From: Saprospiraceae bacterium
Lineage (GTDB): Bacteria; Bacteroidota; Bacteroidia; Chitinophagales; Saprospiraceae
Direction: 5' to 3'
Length of the DNA: 64,000 nucleotides
NCBI GenBank assembly: GCA_016710115.1
Contig: JADJLN010000001.1
Span: forward strand, 186,001 to 250,000
Shown here: positions 36,197-45,531 of the stretch, piece by piece
Numbering within the stretch: position 1 is the first letter of the stretch
Layout of the letters: every line of letters starts with the position of its first letter
Position numbers and translations under genes: made by a program
Notes under the pieces: generated by a model
What the model was told of the DNA's origin: nothing
Database searches by the model: none
The model's input: only the letters and a program-made list of their open reading frames with translations

Positions 36197-37174
36197 TTAA
36201 ATAAACATCCAGCTGAACAGGATTACGGTCAGAATTTGCAGGATGAACATGATCACGCCAAATCCGAGCGCAATTCGCCCGGTCGAGTACAGTTGCTGCA
36301 AACGGATGCTCAGTCCAATGGCGACCATGGACATGGTGAGTAAAATCTTCCCTGTCTCCTTGAGTGTATTCAACAGATCTGGGGGAAGTGGAACAAATGA
36401 GACAAAGGTGACAACGATCAGAAATCCCCAGAGATAATATGGCAATTTCAGCTGGTCGCGAAAGGATGCCGTCCGATTGACCAGGAAATTAAAGAAAATC
36501 AGCCCAGGGACAAGAAGAGCAACGCGACCCAGTTTCACCGTAAGTGCCAGGTCACCAATCTGATCACCCAATGCGTATCCCGCTCCGGCGACATTCCCGA
36601 CTGCATGCAGTGTGCCACCGATCAGTGTCGCTGAATACGCATCGGATTGTGGCCACAGGCCGAGGATTGCAGGCATGGCCAGCATACCGACAAGGCCTAA
36701 CAGGTTGACGACTGCCAGGGCGATCCCCACATCTTCTTTTTCTTTTGTCAGGGAAGCTGAAAGCGCAGCAATCGCGGAAGACCCGCAAATGGCTGTTCCG
36801 AAACCGACCAGCCAGCCCGTGGTGGTTCGACAGCCGAAGAGGTTGGCCAGGAGCCAGGTCAGGAACAGGATTGTTGCAATGGAGAGAGTCAGGATCCACA
36901 ATGTACCCGAACCAAGGGCAGCCATGTGCTGGAAGGAAATACCAAAACCGAGAAAGATGATGGCGATATTCAGGATCTCCTTTCCTGTCCAGGCAATACC
37001 GGGAGCTGCCCGTTGTGGTCGCCAGCCGATATTGCCCATCAGAATGCCAAAGATCAGTCCCAGAAGGACCTCATTCATCCGGGGAATCTCCGGTGACAGC
37101 AGGATTGCCACGATGGCCAGGAAGAAGGTTAAGGATATTCCAGGTAACCGGCTGGACCAGATTGATGCAGACAT
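36197..37174 (-). CDS. YeiH family putative sulfate exporter (UPF0324)
   Basis: A 325-residue polytopic inner membrane protein with about ten hydrophobic segments and the UPF0324 signatures: EVLLGLIFGILMGNIGW near the N-terminus, ILNIAIIFLGFGISFQHMAA, WLVGFGTAICGSSAIAALS at about 140-158 and GGTLHAVGNVAGAGYALG at about 205. The family is annotated as putative sulfate exporter from a few cases; the substrate is not proven. No regulator is adjacent (LysR partners are common in Proteobacteria but absent here). Confidence 0.9.
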   Translation of the reverse strand: MSASIWSSRLPGISLTFFLAIVAILLSPEIPRMNEVLLGLIFGILMGNIGWRPQRAAPGIAWTGKEILNIAIIFLGFGISFQHMAALGSGTLWILTLSIATILFLTWLLANLFGCRTTTGWLVGFGTAICGSSAIAALSASLTKEKEDVGIALAVVNLLGLVGMLAMPAILGLWPQSDAYSATLIGGTLHAVGNVAGAGYALGDQIGDLALTVKLGRVALLVPGLIFFNFLVNRTASFRDQLKLPYYLWGFLIVVTFVSFVPLPPDLLNTLKETGKILLTMSMVAIGLSIRLQQLYSTGRIALGFGVIMFILQILTVILFSWMFI

Positions 37175-37423
37175 GGGTACAAAAATACTCGAAGTCTGGT
37201 ATCGGCTTGTGTGATCCGGATTACTAACGACTAGTGAACCGGTTCAGAAATCCGGACAGCGTTCGTCAGTATTGGTTGTTCTGCAAAATGAGACATGTCC
37301 AGTTGACAGGTAAATCTTCAGTACATGACGAAGGTGAAAGCGATTCACGGTTTTTCCGCTTGATGGGGTGAGGCTGTTAACCTGATTCATGGGGAGCTAA
37401 ACTACCAGGCCCAGAACCCTGCT

Positions 37424-37900
37424 TTAAATTAACGCACCAATGGCATGCCAGATCATCACGACACACAGAATCACCTTGAGCAGTACGCCAAACAGAAAGC
37501 CGATAAATGAACCGAAGGCTGCGCGTGTCGCTGTTTTTGAATCCTGACCCACCAGGAGTTCACCGATTAACCCACCGATAAATGCGCCAATAAAAATCCC
37601 GAAAGGTCCACCAAAAAGACCGATGATTAATCCGATCGTACTGCCCCACATACCCGCTTTGGATCCGCCGAATCGTTTGACTCCCCACATGGGCACGAGG
37701 TAGTCCAGGATGGTCACCACCAGGGCGAGTCCGGCTAGAGTCCAGAGCAGTGTAGAATCAAATTCAGCCCTGGACGACCAATGGATCATCATCAGCCCAA
37801 GGAAGCTGAGGGGGGGCCCGGGCAATGGCAGAACGGCGCCGATCAAGCCGATGACAAGCGCCAGAAATCCGAAAACAAGAAGAAGAATGTCTACAACCAT
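37424..37900 (-). CDS. DUF456 domain membrane protein
   Basis: A 158-residue, Gly-rich membrane protein of the DUF456 family: IGLIGAVLPLPGPPLSFLGL at the N-terminus (family-typical PG-P-P), WTLAGLALVVTILDYLVPMW, GVKRFGGSKAGMWGSTIGLI, FGGPFGIFIGAFIGGLIGEL and ATRAAFGSFIGFLFGVLLKV. Several of these segments are glycine-zipper-like. The function is unknown. It stands alone between two 70-250 base spacers in which nothing further is recognised. Confidence 0.88.
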   Translation of the reverse strand: MVVDILLLVFGFLALVIGLIGAVLPLPGPPLSFLGLMMIHWSSRAEFDSTLLWTLAGLALVVTILDYLVPMWGVKRFGGSKAGMWGSTIGLIIGLFGGPFGIFIGAFIGGLIGELLVGQDSKTATRAAFGSFIGFLFGVLLKVILCVVMIWHAIGALI

Positions 37901-37977
37901 ATGACCCGAAATGTAGCCAAATTCGGATAGACTATCATGGAATTCTCGACGAATTCATGCGGGCTTAAGATGAGTGG

Positions 37978-38493
37978 TCAATCCCTGAGGTCAAGTCGGA
38001 AATAGGCCAGTTTATCCTGCTCGCCGGGCAGCTGAACCTCTCCATCCTGTTTGAATCCGAGCCGATGGAGGAGGGCAATCGAGCGGTTGTTTTCCGGGGT
38101 AGTAATCGCAGAAATGGTAGACAGATTCCAGTGCAGGGTGTCAACAGTCAGCACCTGTCGTGCAGCTTCGAATGCAAAACCCTGACCTTCATATGCTGGC
38201 AGGAGGGCAAATCCCAGGTCGGGATGCGGTAACCCGTCGCGACGAACCAACCCGCATATTCCGATCGGTGTCTTTTCCTCCGTCAGTGTCATCTTGCGCA
38301 TGCCATAACCATGATCCTGAATATGTTGAACAGGGCCTTTCATCAGGTAGGATCGCGCCTCCTTGACCGAATGGACATTCCGATCGCCAATAAACCGGAT
38401 CCAGGATGGGGTATTGATCAATGCAAGAAGAAAGGAAGCATCACCGGCACGCAGCGGAGTCAGGGTCAGTCGTTCGGTGACAAAGGATTTCAT
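37978..38493 (-). CDS. GNAT family N-acetyltransferase (RimJ/RimL type)
   Basis: A roughly 171-residue acetyltransferase: MKSFVTERLTLTPLRAGDAS at the start, SWIRFIGDRNVHSVKEA, IGICGLVRRDGLPHPDLGFA, then ALLPAYEGQGFAFEAARQVL, which contains the acetyl-CoA loop (YEGQGFA), and ENNRSIALLHRLGFKQDGEV. It transfers acetyl from acetyl-CoA to an unknown amine. The frame is open to 38541, but the family start is at 38493. A second acetyltransferase of the same type lies at 39134. Confidence 0.88.
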   Translation of the reverse strand: MKSFVTERLTLTPLRAGDASFLLALINTPSWIRFIGDRNVHSVKEARSYLMKGPVQHIQDHGYGMRKMTLTEEKTPIGICGLVRRDGLPHPDLGFALLPAYEGQGFAFEAARQVLTVDTLHWNLSTISAITTPENNRSIALLHRLGFKQDGEVQLPGEQDKLAYFRLDLRD

Positions 38494-38649
38494 TCGCGTT
38501 GGTGGTGATTCCTGAAGGTTGATCAAATATCGGGCCTTCAAATTGGAAATCAGGTGAACGAGGTAAAGATGTTAGAAGTCTATCTGAAGCTGATGGTTCA
38601 AAACTTCAGGACATTCCCGAAAATGGATTCAATTTCCTATTTTTAACTG

Positions 38650-39144
38650 ATGGTCAAACACAGTGAACATTACGACAAGAATATGCAATCCGATTTTATT
38701 CGTCAGGGAATTGGAATGGGCATGATCCTGTGTCTGTTTGGCTGTTCCGCTTCTCCAGTAACCGATACGCAACAGGATGATGGAAAGGCTTCTTCATCAT
38801 GCATGGACCGGATCATTGCACTGGACGATTCTCTGGGGAGACTGCGAAATCATTCCTGCGAACAAGGATCTCTGTCTGAATCCATTTCTCACTATGCCAA
38901 TGGGTTGGAGGCACTGGACTATTCCGGTTGCCCGGAGGCGTTTGTCACTGCATTCCACAACCACATTCAAGCCTGGCGTGCTATCCAACCATTCACGGTA
39001 TCTTATTCCGATCTCCGTGGTGAAATGCACGATCTGTTTGATGAGCTGGCACGCAGTCCGGATTCCCTTGCTTTTCAATCACATCTGGAACAGATCTGGT
39101 CGACATGGGCAGAGATTGAAAAAGCAATGCAGGTCATTGAATAA
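38650..39144 (+). CDS. Hypothetical lipoprotein
   Basis: A 164-residue protein whose N-terminal region has GIGMGMILCLFGCSAS, a plausible lipoprotein signal ending in the lipobox LFGC, though preceded by about 20 residues, so the true start may be the ATG of MQSDFIRQG. The mature part is helical with several Cys and a repeated acidic pattern (SLGRLRNHSCEQGSLSESIS; FHNHIQAWRAIQPF). No family recognised. It converges with, and overlaps by 11 bases, the acetyltransferase gene. Confidence 0.6.
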   Translation: MVKHSEHYDKNMQSDFIRQGIGMGMILCLFGCSASPVTDTQQDDGKASSSCMDRIIALDDSLGRLRNHSCEQGSLSESISHYANGLEALDYSGCPEAFVTAFHNHIQAWRAIQPFTVSYSDLRGEMHDLFDELARSPDSLAFQSHLEQIWSTWAEIEKAMQVIE

Positions 39145-39739
39145 ATCCATTCGGCGGACCACAAAGTACCTGATTTCCCTTCCCCGAAATCAATGAATAA
39201 ACCGCCATGTCCAGATATGTATCCTGAAACAGGATACGGTCGTGATAATGCGCTTCTTTCTGGAAGCCGAGATGTTCGAGCAATGTGATGGCCCCTCTGT
39301 TTTCAGGTAGCACCTTGGCCTCTATGCTGTGCAAATGGATGGTGTGAAGCCCATACTGAACAATGGCCGCCATCGCTTCGAGAGCCAGGTGTTTACCCCA
39401 ATATGCCGTGGTCAGTTCACCTCCGATTTCTGCACGGCGATTATCCCAATCGATTGAATTATACCCGCAAGTACCGATTATCTTCTGTTGATCGCGAAGC
39501 AGACCGGCCCAGCCGATTGCCTTTTTATCTACAAAGGCCTGGCGAGTTCGTTCAACCAGAGATTGGGCCGATGTGACTTCCTCCATTGCCGGTCGGGCGA
39601 TGAATTGATTCACCCGATTGTTTGCTCGGATGTGGAAGATTTCTTCTGCATCTGCAAGGCGAATATCGCGCAAGGTCAGCCGATCGGTATGCAGAATCGG
39701 AAAAGACGTAAAATCGGTTTCGTCAAGCTGTGAATTCAT
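39134..39739 (-). CDS. GNAT family N-acetyltransferase (RimJ/RimL type)
   Basis: A 201-residue acetyltransferase: FPILHTDRLTLRDIRLADAE, IGWAGLLRDQQKIIGTCGYN, SIDWDNRRAEIGGELTTAYW, then GKHLALEAMAAIVQYGLHTI (acetyl-CoA site) and LPENRGAITLLEHLGF. This is the ribosomal-protein-serine/alanine acetyltransferase type, whose real substrates vary. It lies 20 bases downstream of the restored end of the histidine phosphatase gene on the same strand, so these may be co-transcribed. Confidence 0.9.
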   Translation of the reverse strand: MNSQLDETDFTSFPILHTDRLTLRDIRLADAEEIFHIRANNRVNQFIARPAMEEVTSAQSLVERTRQAFVDKKAIGWAGLLRDQQKIIGTCGYNSIDWDNRRAEIGGELTTAYWGKHLALEAMAAIVQYGLHTIHLHSIEAKVLPENRGAITLLEHLGFQKEAHYHDRILFQDTYLDMAVYSLISGKGNQVLCGPPNGFIQ

Positions 39740-39759
39740 AAATTTGGTTCTGCTCTAAT

Positions 39760-40298
39760 CTACTGCTTATTCATCTGTGTTCCCTGGTGTTCCTCTTCTG
39801 TGGGAACACCAAAGGTACTGCGTGAAAATCGCGTTTGAATCCCGAACGGATGCCGGATGATCCGGACCAGAAACAGATTGTCATAGTCTGCATGATCAAT
39901 GGTTATTTCCACTCCGGATAATGCCTTGATCAGCGACGGGTGGTATTGGAATGGCCGACCACCAGAACGTTTCTGCCGTGCAGCGATCGGAGAACAGGGA
40001 CCAGTTGAAGCACCGTGTCCGGTGTATACAGGATCATGTTTTTATGCAGTGCAGAAGCCAGTGGCTGGCCTGTTTGTCGGGTGCGAAGAAAATCGGAACA
40101 GTAAATATCTGAAATGCCTTTTTCGATCAGGACATTCCGCAGATCTATTGCCCGTTGATGCCCTGCAGCGGTGAGAGGAGGGTCTCTGGATTCATCCAGT
40201 TTTTCCGCATGGCGGACGAAAAACACATTCGTGGTTGTACAGGAAGAAAACAGGAAAATACAGGTGAAAATAAAGGTGTATTGAGGCAGGTAGTTCAT
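39760..40298 (-). CDS. Lipoprotein histidine phosphatase (frameshifted in this assembly)
   Basis: About 179 residues. The signal peptide ends in the lipobox LFSSC (Cys20). The phosphatase motif VRHAEK places the phospho-accepting His at residue 30, TAAGHQRAIDLRN, SDFLRTRQTGQPL and VVGHSNT (second catalytic His) follow. The called frame stops at 39930 after HSNTTRR; adding one G to the run at 39938-39940 continues as TPSLIKALSGVEITIDHADY, then NLFLVRIIRHPFG, ending at 39760. The histidine phosphatase superfamily removes phosphate from sugars, proteins or nucleotides; this one is envelope-anchored. It overlaps the uspA-type gene by four bases. Confidence 0.85.
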
Positions 40299-40738
40299 GT
40301 CGTTGATTGGACAGGGATAATAAAAAGGGGGACTGATGTTTCCCGGATGACTTCCTTTCCGATGCTACCGACGATCCATTCCTGCAATGCCGGTCGTTGG
40401 TGATGGCCCATGACCACGAGATCGATTTCTCGTTTATTGATTTCAGCCTGAATCACCTCGATGGGATTCCCCGGGATCAACAAGATCTCACAGGGAATGT
40501 TCTGTTGCCGAAATTGGTTCTGCAAGGTCTCCAGCGCGAGGTGTTCTTTTTTCAGTTCTCCGGCCCGATGATCCCGAATATATTGAGGCCCGGTTTCATA
40601 CCCGACAAATTCGGGATCGGGAGCAGCAACATGGAGAAGCCAGCAGTTGGAATGAAAGGCCAGAGCCAGATCCGCCGCATATTTTGCAACATGTTCGGTG
40701 GGATCGCCAAAGTCGATTAATACCAGAATGTGTTTCAT
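40295..40738 (-). CDS. Universal stress protein (UspA family)
   Basis: A 147-residue single-domain Usp: KHILVLIDFGDPTEHVAKYA at the start, LAFHSNCWLLHVAAPDP, ILLIPGNPIEVIQAEINKRE, DLVVMGHHQRPALQEWIVGS and VIRETSVPLFIIP at the end. The G-x2-G-x9-G ATP motif is partly altered (GHHQ in place of GxxG), so nucleotide binding is not certain. Expression of such genes generally rises in stress. It leads a cluster with the phosphatase lipoprotein (four-base overlap) and perhaps the acetyltransferase. Confidence 0.9.
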   Translation of the reverse strand: MKHILVLIDFGDPTEHVAKYAADLALAFHSNCWLLHVAAPDPEFVGYETGPQYIRDHRAGELKKEHLALETLQNQFRQQNIPCEILLIPGNPIEVIQAEINKREIDLVVMGHHQRPALQEWIVGSIGKEVIRETSVPLFIIPVQSTT

Positions 40739-40812
40739 ACCCGGTGTATGTTAGAATTGAAAATAGATAAACTGTTCACCACTCCCTTGTGCGACACATA
40801 ATAAAGTGATCA

Positions 40813-42155
40813 TCACCGCCCAGATTGTGCCCAGTATCCACCGGGTGTCTTGTCAGCTACAGCCTTGACGGATGTATGGCGCATAAACCAGTGCGACAGG
40901 AAGAGCAGGAGCGCAACGGTCAGTACCTGAATGACTTCATGAGTGTCCAGTACTTTTTCTCCGTCTGGGTGCAGAAAGCACATGGAGGCAAGGAGGTCCA
41001 CTGCCTTGCCAAATTCACGTGCCCGGAAAAACACCCATGTAATATTCACCAGAGTGTATGTTGCCAGTGCCAGTAGAATTCCGTTCCAGGCATTGAGGAC
41101 CAGTGTGTATCGCCCCCGAAACCATCGTTCGATAACCAGGTAGAGCCCGTGCAAGAAACCCCAGAAAACAAAGGTCCACCCGGCCCCGTGCCAAAGCCCC
41201 CCCAGCAACATGGTCAACATCAGATTGATTACCGTTTTCCGCGTACCGGAACGATTTCCACCCAGCGGGATGTACAGATAGTCTCTCAACCAGCTGGACA
41301 GAGAGATGTGCCATCGCTGCCAGAGTTCGGAGAATCCGATCGAGGCATAGGGATATCGAAAGTTGTCGGGTAGGACAAATCCGAGCATGAGCGCAATACC
41401 GATTGCACAGGTAGAATATCCGGCGAAATCAAAAAGATCTGACCTGAAAAGGCCAGAGTGCCTGTCCAGGCATCGAGAAAATGCAGTGACTGACTCGCTC
41501 GAATACGGTGTCGGCATGATCCGCCAGCAGCACATCTGCCATCACTACTTTTTCAAACATGCCAGGGTCAGAAGAAAAGCCCCCATAAAAATTGGCTTTG
41601 GTTCGCGCGAACCGGGTTGGCAAACTGCGGCACCAGTTCATCTGATCGCACAATAGGGCCTGCAACCAGCTGAGGAAAAAACGTCACATACAGCGAAAAA
41701 TCCAGGAATCGGGGCGCAGGCTGGATTTTCCGATAGTACATGTCGATCGAATAGGACATGGTTTGAAACGTATAGAAGGAAATACCCATGGGCAGAATGA
41801 TATCCGATTCCAGAGGTGTAAACGCGAACCCGACCAGTCCCAGCAAGAGCTGGAAATTCTCCAGAAGAAATTCGCCATATTTAAAGAAGACAAGAAAGCC
41901 CATGTTGACAAGGATGCTGAGCCAAAGCCGCCGCCGTTTTTTCTGGTCCGTTTCCTGAAATAGTTTTTTACCGGCTATCCAGTCGACGACGGTGGAAATC
42001 CAGAGCAGGATGACCAGAGGAGGATTCCACAAGCCATAGAAAATATAGCTTGCCAGAAGAAGCATTCGTTTTTTATGTGTCCAGGAGACCGGCAGGTGCC
42101 AGTAGATCAGGATGACAGCAAGGAAGACAAGAAAACCAAGGGAATTGAATAGCAT
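40813..42155 (-). CDS. MBOAT family O-acyltransferase, AlgI-like (frameshifted several times in this assembly)
   Basis: Four frame pieces form one polytopic membrane protein of about 449 residues. The N-terminal part has MLFNSLGFLVFLAVILIYWH, FKYGEFLLENFQLL, LPMGISFYTFQTMSYSIDMY and FFPQLVAGPIVR. After breaks near 41580-41584 (C run) and 41565-41567 comes LTLGMFEKVVMADVLLADHA; after one near 41485 HFLDAWTGTLAFSGQIF; after the A run at 41431-41435 DFAGYSTCAIGIALMLGF. The catalytic His region WHISLSSWLRDYLYIPLGGN and LLGGLWHGAGWTFVFWG follow. MBOAT enzymes move acyl groups across the membrane to exported glycans. It follows an SGNH-type gene, the usual partner. Confidence 0.85.
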
Positions 42156-42203
42156 TGTTCAGGCTGAGTAGTTAACCAGAGAGTTCAAATCGGAGAATAC
42201 ACC

Positions 42204-43196
42204 TTAGAGCACACCATCTTTTTTCATCAAGGTCAGCATCTCTCGCGTGTACACCCGGGCATCGGCCATACAGAGATGTGACCATTCCGGTGGCGTGAAC
42301 TGGGCCAGTTGGGGATAATCGGCAAAATGATAGGCTGGGCATTCACTTGCACGGACAAATGCATCGTAATACAATTCTCTTGGATAGACACGGCCTTCCA
42401 TTTCGGTATAAAAACCGTCAGACGGGTTGAACGTGAGGATGACTTTGCCTCCCCGTTCACGCAGTGTTTGGATGAGGTCGAGATAAAACGAAAAGCTGAT
42501 GTCGATAATGGCATCATCCCGTTTGGCTTTTTTACCAAAGGTGGCCCAGGCATTTTGGATGGTTTGCTGAAATGCAGTATCCGTTTCCATTCTGGCCAGC
42601 ATGATGGTATTCCGGTCGGCGTCAACCTGGGAGAATCTGGGGAATGGAACACCTGCCTTGATCCGGCCTTTTGGCGGGAGTGTTTGCAAAAGCGATTTCA
42701 AGTCGGGGTCTCCTTCTTCGCCATTGGTCAGGAAAGCCAGGTAAGGCTGGAAGGCGTAGGACACCCGGTGATTGAATCGTTGGGCCCAGTCAACCCATTC
42801 CATGGCGCGATGCCATCCGCCTACGGAATCGTGGGGTGCGATAAAAAACAGACTCGGGGTGATGTTCATGACGATCGTCCCCGAGAATTGCGTGTTGGTG
42901 ATCACATCGCGGAGCACAGGACCAGGCGACTTGCCATTTGCTGCCAGCATGAGTGGCCTGATCCCGGTCATTTCCTCCCATTCATCCAGCTGAAAATCAA
43001 AATGAGCACGAGAGGCACCGATGATGAGGACCTGATCAGGATCATTGTCCCGCACCTGATCGCGTTTTTCGGCCCAGAGGAATTTGTCGTCTTCCATCGT
43101 CGGCAGCAACCCCGAGGAGCGGCACCGGATTTCCCAGAAAGTGAGCAGAATTCCGGAGATGGATATCGCCAGGAGAAGGGATTTGATGTTGGCCAT
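42204..43196 (-). CDS. SGNH-like protein paired with MBOAT
   Basis: A 330-residue protein with one N-terminal hydrophobic anchor (SLLLAISISGILLTFWEI) and an exported alpha/beta domain: QVLIIGASRAHFDFQLDEW, in which GASR resembles the block I Ser motif, VLRDVITNTQFSGTIVMNI, and a C-terminal segment PPEWSHLCMADARVYTREML that could supply the Asp/His. This arrangement (anchored SGNH-like protein upstream of an AlgI-type MBOAT) matches the AlgX/DltD/PatB pairs that complete O-acylation in the periplasm. The conserved catalytic set cannot be fully verified by eye. Gap to the MBOAT gene is 48 bases. Confidence 0.7.
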   Translation of the reverse strand: MANIKSLLLAISISGILLTFWEIRCRSSGLLPTMEDDKFLWAEKRDQVRDNDPDQVLIIGASRAHFDFQLDEWEEMTGIRPLMLAANGKSPGPVLRDVITNTQFSGTIVMNITPSLFFIAPHDSVGGWHRAMEWVDWAQRFNHRVSYAFQPYLAFLTNGEEGDPDLKSLLQTLPPKGRIKAGVPFPRFSQVDADRNTIMLARMETDTAFQQTIQNAWATFGKKAKRDDAIIDISFSFYLDLIQTLRERGGKVILTFNPSDGFYTEMEGRVYPRELYYDAFVRASECPAYHFADYPQLAQFTPPEWSHLCMADARVYTREMLTLMKKDGVL

Positions 43197-43490
43197 GAAG
43201 GGAAAGCAGGTTGGTGGAACAGGTCGTCAGTCAGGTAACTTCTGCATGTTAAATGTACTATGAATCTTTCGCTCTTTGCGCGGCCAGGATGCTGTTCGCC
43301 AGCCGATCTGGTTAATTCGGGTACCCGCCTGGGTTGCCCGGCTGATGAACGGAACAGAATTGCTTGGTTCGGGCATGTTATTTGTTTTTCTTTGAGGTGT
43401 TTCAGTGAAGAGATCGACCAAGCTCATGCAAAGAAGCCAGGTCTTTACTGAACTGGAAGTGGATCCGGATGAAAACGAATATGTTGTCAG

Positions 43491-44360
43491 ATGATGAATG
43501 ATGTGGCTCCCAACATACTGAGTGCAGAAGTATTACTCAGTTGTAAAAAACGAAATGAACTGATCCATGCGGCAGGCATGGCCGGGGTCAATATGAAAAA
43601 GGTGCTGCGGAATCTTCGTTACGAGGAGGAATTGCGTCAGCTCCAGGCCGAGTTGGTTGACTTGCAGCAGTATGTCGCCCGAAAGAAGCTGCGTGTGGCG
43701 ATCATCTTTGAAGGTCGTGATGCAGCCGGAAAAGGCGGATCGATCAAGCGGTTTTCAGAGCACCTGAATCCCAGATCCATGCGTCTTGTCGCGTTGCCCA
43801 GACCGACAGAGGTGGAAATGGGCCAATGGTATTTTCGCCGGTATATCAAGGCGATGCCCGATCCGGGAGAGATCGTTTTTTTTGACCGAAGCTGGTACAA
43901 CCGGGCTGTTGTCGAACCTGTGATGGGATTTTGTAAGGACAAGGACTATGAGCGCTTCATGAAACAGGTTCCCGAATTCGAGCATATGTTGTATGAAGAC
44001 GGGGTGATCCTGATCAAATTCTGGTTTTCCATCTCCAAGGAAGAACAACATCGCCGCTTTCAGTCCCGGCTGGAAAATCCGCTGAAACGGTGGAAGTTTT
44101 CACCCGTGGACATGAAGGGGCAGGAGTTGTGGAACCGGTACACCCATTTCAAGGAGCAGATGTTTTCCCGGACACATACACCGTTCTGCCCGTGGATCAT
44201 TGTCAAGACCAATGACAAGCGAACGGCCAGACTGGAGAGTATGCGGTATGTACTTTCTCAATTTGAATATCCCGGTAAAAACAGGTCCAGGGCAGTAATG
44301 ATTCCAGATCCGAATGTGGTGGCCCGGTATTATCGGCAATTACCCCAAATGGATATTTGA
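43491..44360 (+). CDS. ppk2: Polyphosphate kinase 2 (first of tandem pair)
   Basis: A 289-residue PPK2. The Walker A motif GRDAAGKGG is at 75-83, the Walker B/lid region FFDRSWYNRAVVEPVMGFC begins at 130, then IKFWFSISKEEQHRRFQSRL and FSPVDMKGQELWNRYTHFKE. It moves phosphate between polyphosphate and nucleotides (NDP to NTP, or the reverse), and is cytoplasmic. The ATG at 43491 is followed at 43494 by a second. The next gene is a paralogue 157 bases on; together they are a tandem duplication. Confidence 0.92.
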   Translation: MMNDVAPNILSAEVLLSCKKRNELIHAAGMAGVNMKKVLRNLRYEEELRQLQAELVDLQQYVARKKLRVAIIFEGRDAAGKGGSIKRFSEHLNPRSMRLVALPRPTEVEMGQWYFRRYIKAMPDPGEIVFFDRSWYNRAVVEPVMGFCKDKDYERFMKQVPEFEHMLYEDGVILIKFWFSISKEEQHRRFQSRLENPLKRWKFSPVDMKGQELWNRYTHFKEQMFSRTHTPFCPWIIVKTNDKRTARLESMRYVLSQFEYPGKNRSRAVMIPDPNVVARYYRQLPQMDI

Positions 44361-44517
44361 TGATAGGCAATGGTGCAGGAAGGTTGAGTAAGGAGTTGAT
44401 CCCATTCAGCTTGTTCAACATGATCTTATCGCCTGTCAACCTTTTGCCCTTTTACATGAACAAGACATCAAACACATGATTGCGCGAGGACCCCGGGTTA
44501 TAATGCATAGCTGATTT

Positions 44518-45420
44518 ATGACGGGATTATCAAGAAACAGAGATTCAATCAGGAAAAGAATGACCAAGCATAAGGAGAACGAAGACCATACAGATGCACC
44601 GGATCCGAAGCCAACCGACAGGAAAACCAGGCCTGCGTTGGAGTTGAGTGATGCGGATGTCGCTATACTGAATTCCAGGATCGGGCTGAAGTATCTGGTT
44701 GCGGATAAAAAGACCAATGTCGAAAAGGCCTTGCGTCTGGCGCAGTATGAACTTCAGTTGAGAGACTTGCAGGCGGAATTGATCCAACTGCAGAACTGGA
44801 CTATTCGGGAGCGGAAAAAGATCGTGGTGCTCTTCGAAGGTCGTGATGCCGCGGGAAAAGGGGGGGCCATACGACGGATGACCGCGCATATCAATCCCCG
44901 GCATTATCGAATTGTGGCGCTCCGCAAACCAACAGAGGAAGAAATCGGACAGTGGTATTTTCAGCGATATGTCAATCAACTTCCCAAGCCGGGAGAGATC
45001 GTCTTCTTTGACCGGAGTTGGTATAATCGTGCCATTGTAGAACCCGTTAATGATTTTTGCACCTCAACGGAGTACAATATTTTCATGGGCCAGGTGAATG
45101 ATTTCGAACGCATGATCGTTGAATCGGGCACCTATCTGATCAAGATCTATCTGTCCATTTCCAGGGAGGAGCAGGCCCGACGGTTTCAGGATATCCGGAC
45201 CAGCCGGTTGAAGCGCTGGAAGATGACACCGGTCGATGAACGTGCCCAGGAATTATGGGATGTGTATACAGCTTACAAAAAGAAGATGTTTGGGCATACA
45301 GATACTGAACTGGCGCCGTGGCGGGTCATTCAGGCTGATCGAAAGAGCGAGGCGCGCATCGAGGCTGTCGAATTGTTGTTGAAGACCATTCCCTATGAGC
45401 ATGGAGAAGGGGAGTCCTGA
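44518..45420 (+). CDS. ppk2: Polyphosphate kinase 2 (second of tandem pair)
   Basis: A 300-residue PPK2 with a polar, charged N-terminal extension of about 45 residues (an alternative start at 44560 removes 14). The Walker A motif GRDAAGKGG lies at 108-116; FFDRSWYNRAIVEPVNDFC, IKIYLSISREEQARRFQDIR and MTPVDERAQELWDVYTAYKK follow. It shares all landmarks with the upstream copy but differs clearly elsewhere, so the duplication is old and the two may differ in nucleotide specificity. It lies on the same strand, about 110 bases before thrS. Confidence 0.92.
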   Translation: MTGLSRNRDSIRKRMTKHKENEDHTDAPDPKPTDRKTRPALELSDADVAILNSRIGLKYLVADKKTNVEKALRLAQYELQLRDLQAELIQLQNWTIRERKKIVVLFEGRDAAGKGGAIRRMTAHINPRHYRIVALRKPTEEEIGQWYFQRYVNQLPKPGEIVFFDRSWYNRAIVEPVNDFCTSTEYNIFMGQVNDFERMIVESGTYLIKIYLSISREEQARRFQDIRTSRLKRWKMTPVDERAQELWDVYTAYKKKMFGHTDTELAPWRVIQADRKSEARIEAVELLLKTIPYEHGEGES

Positions 45421-45531
45421 ACCATCCGCTGGCAACTGGGCATTGAATTGCCTACCTTTGCACCGATTTTTACCACCGGCCGGATCGGCACGTTCGACCT
45501 TGCAGCCGGAGAGTCGCAAAAACCAGAGATC

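Noticed and set aside
43197..43490. Short frames in the spacer between the SGNH-like gene and the first polyphosphate kinase
   Set aside because: No protein-like features or conserved start; probably the divergent promoter region.
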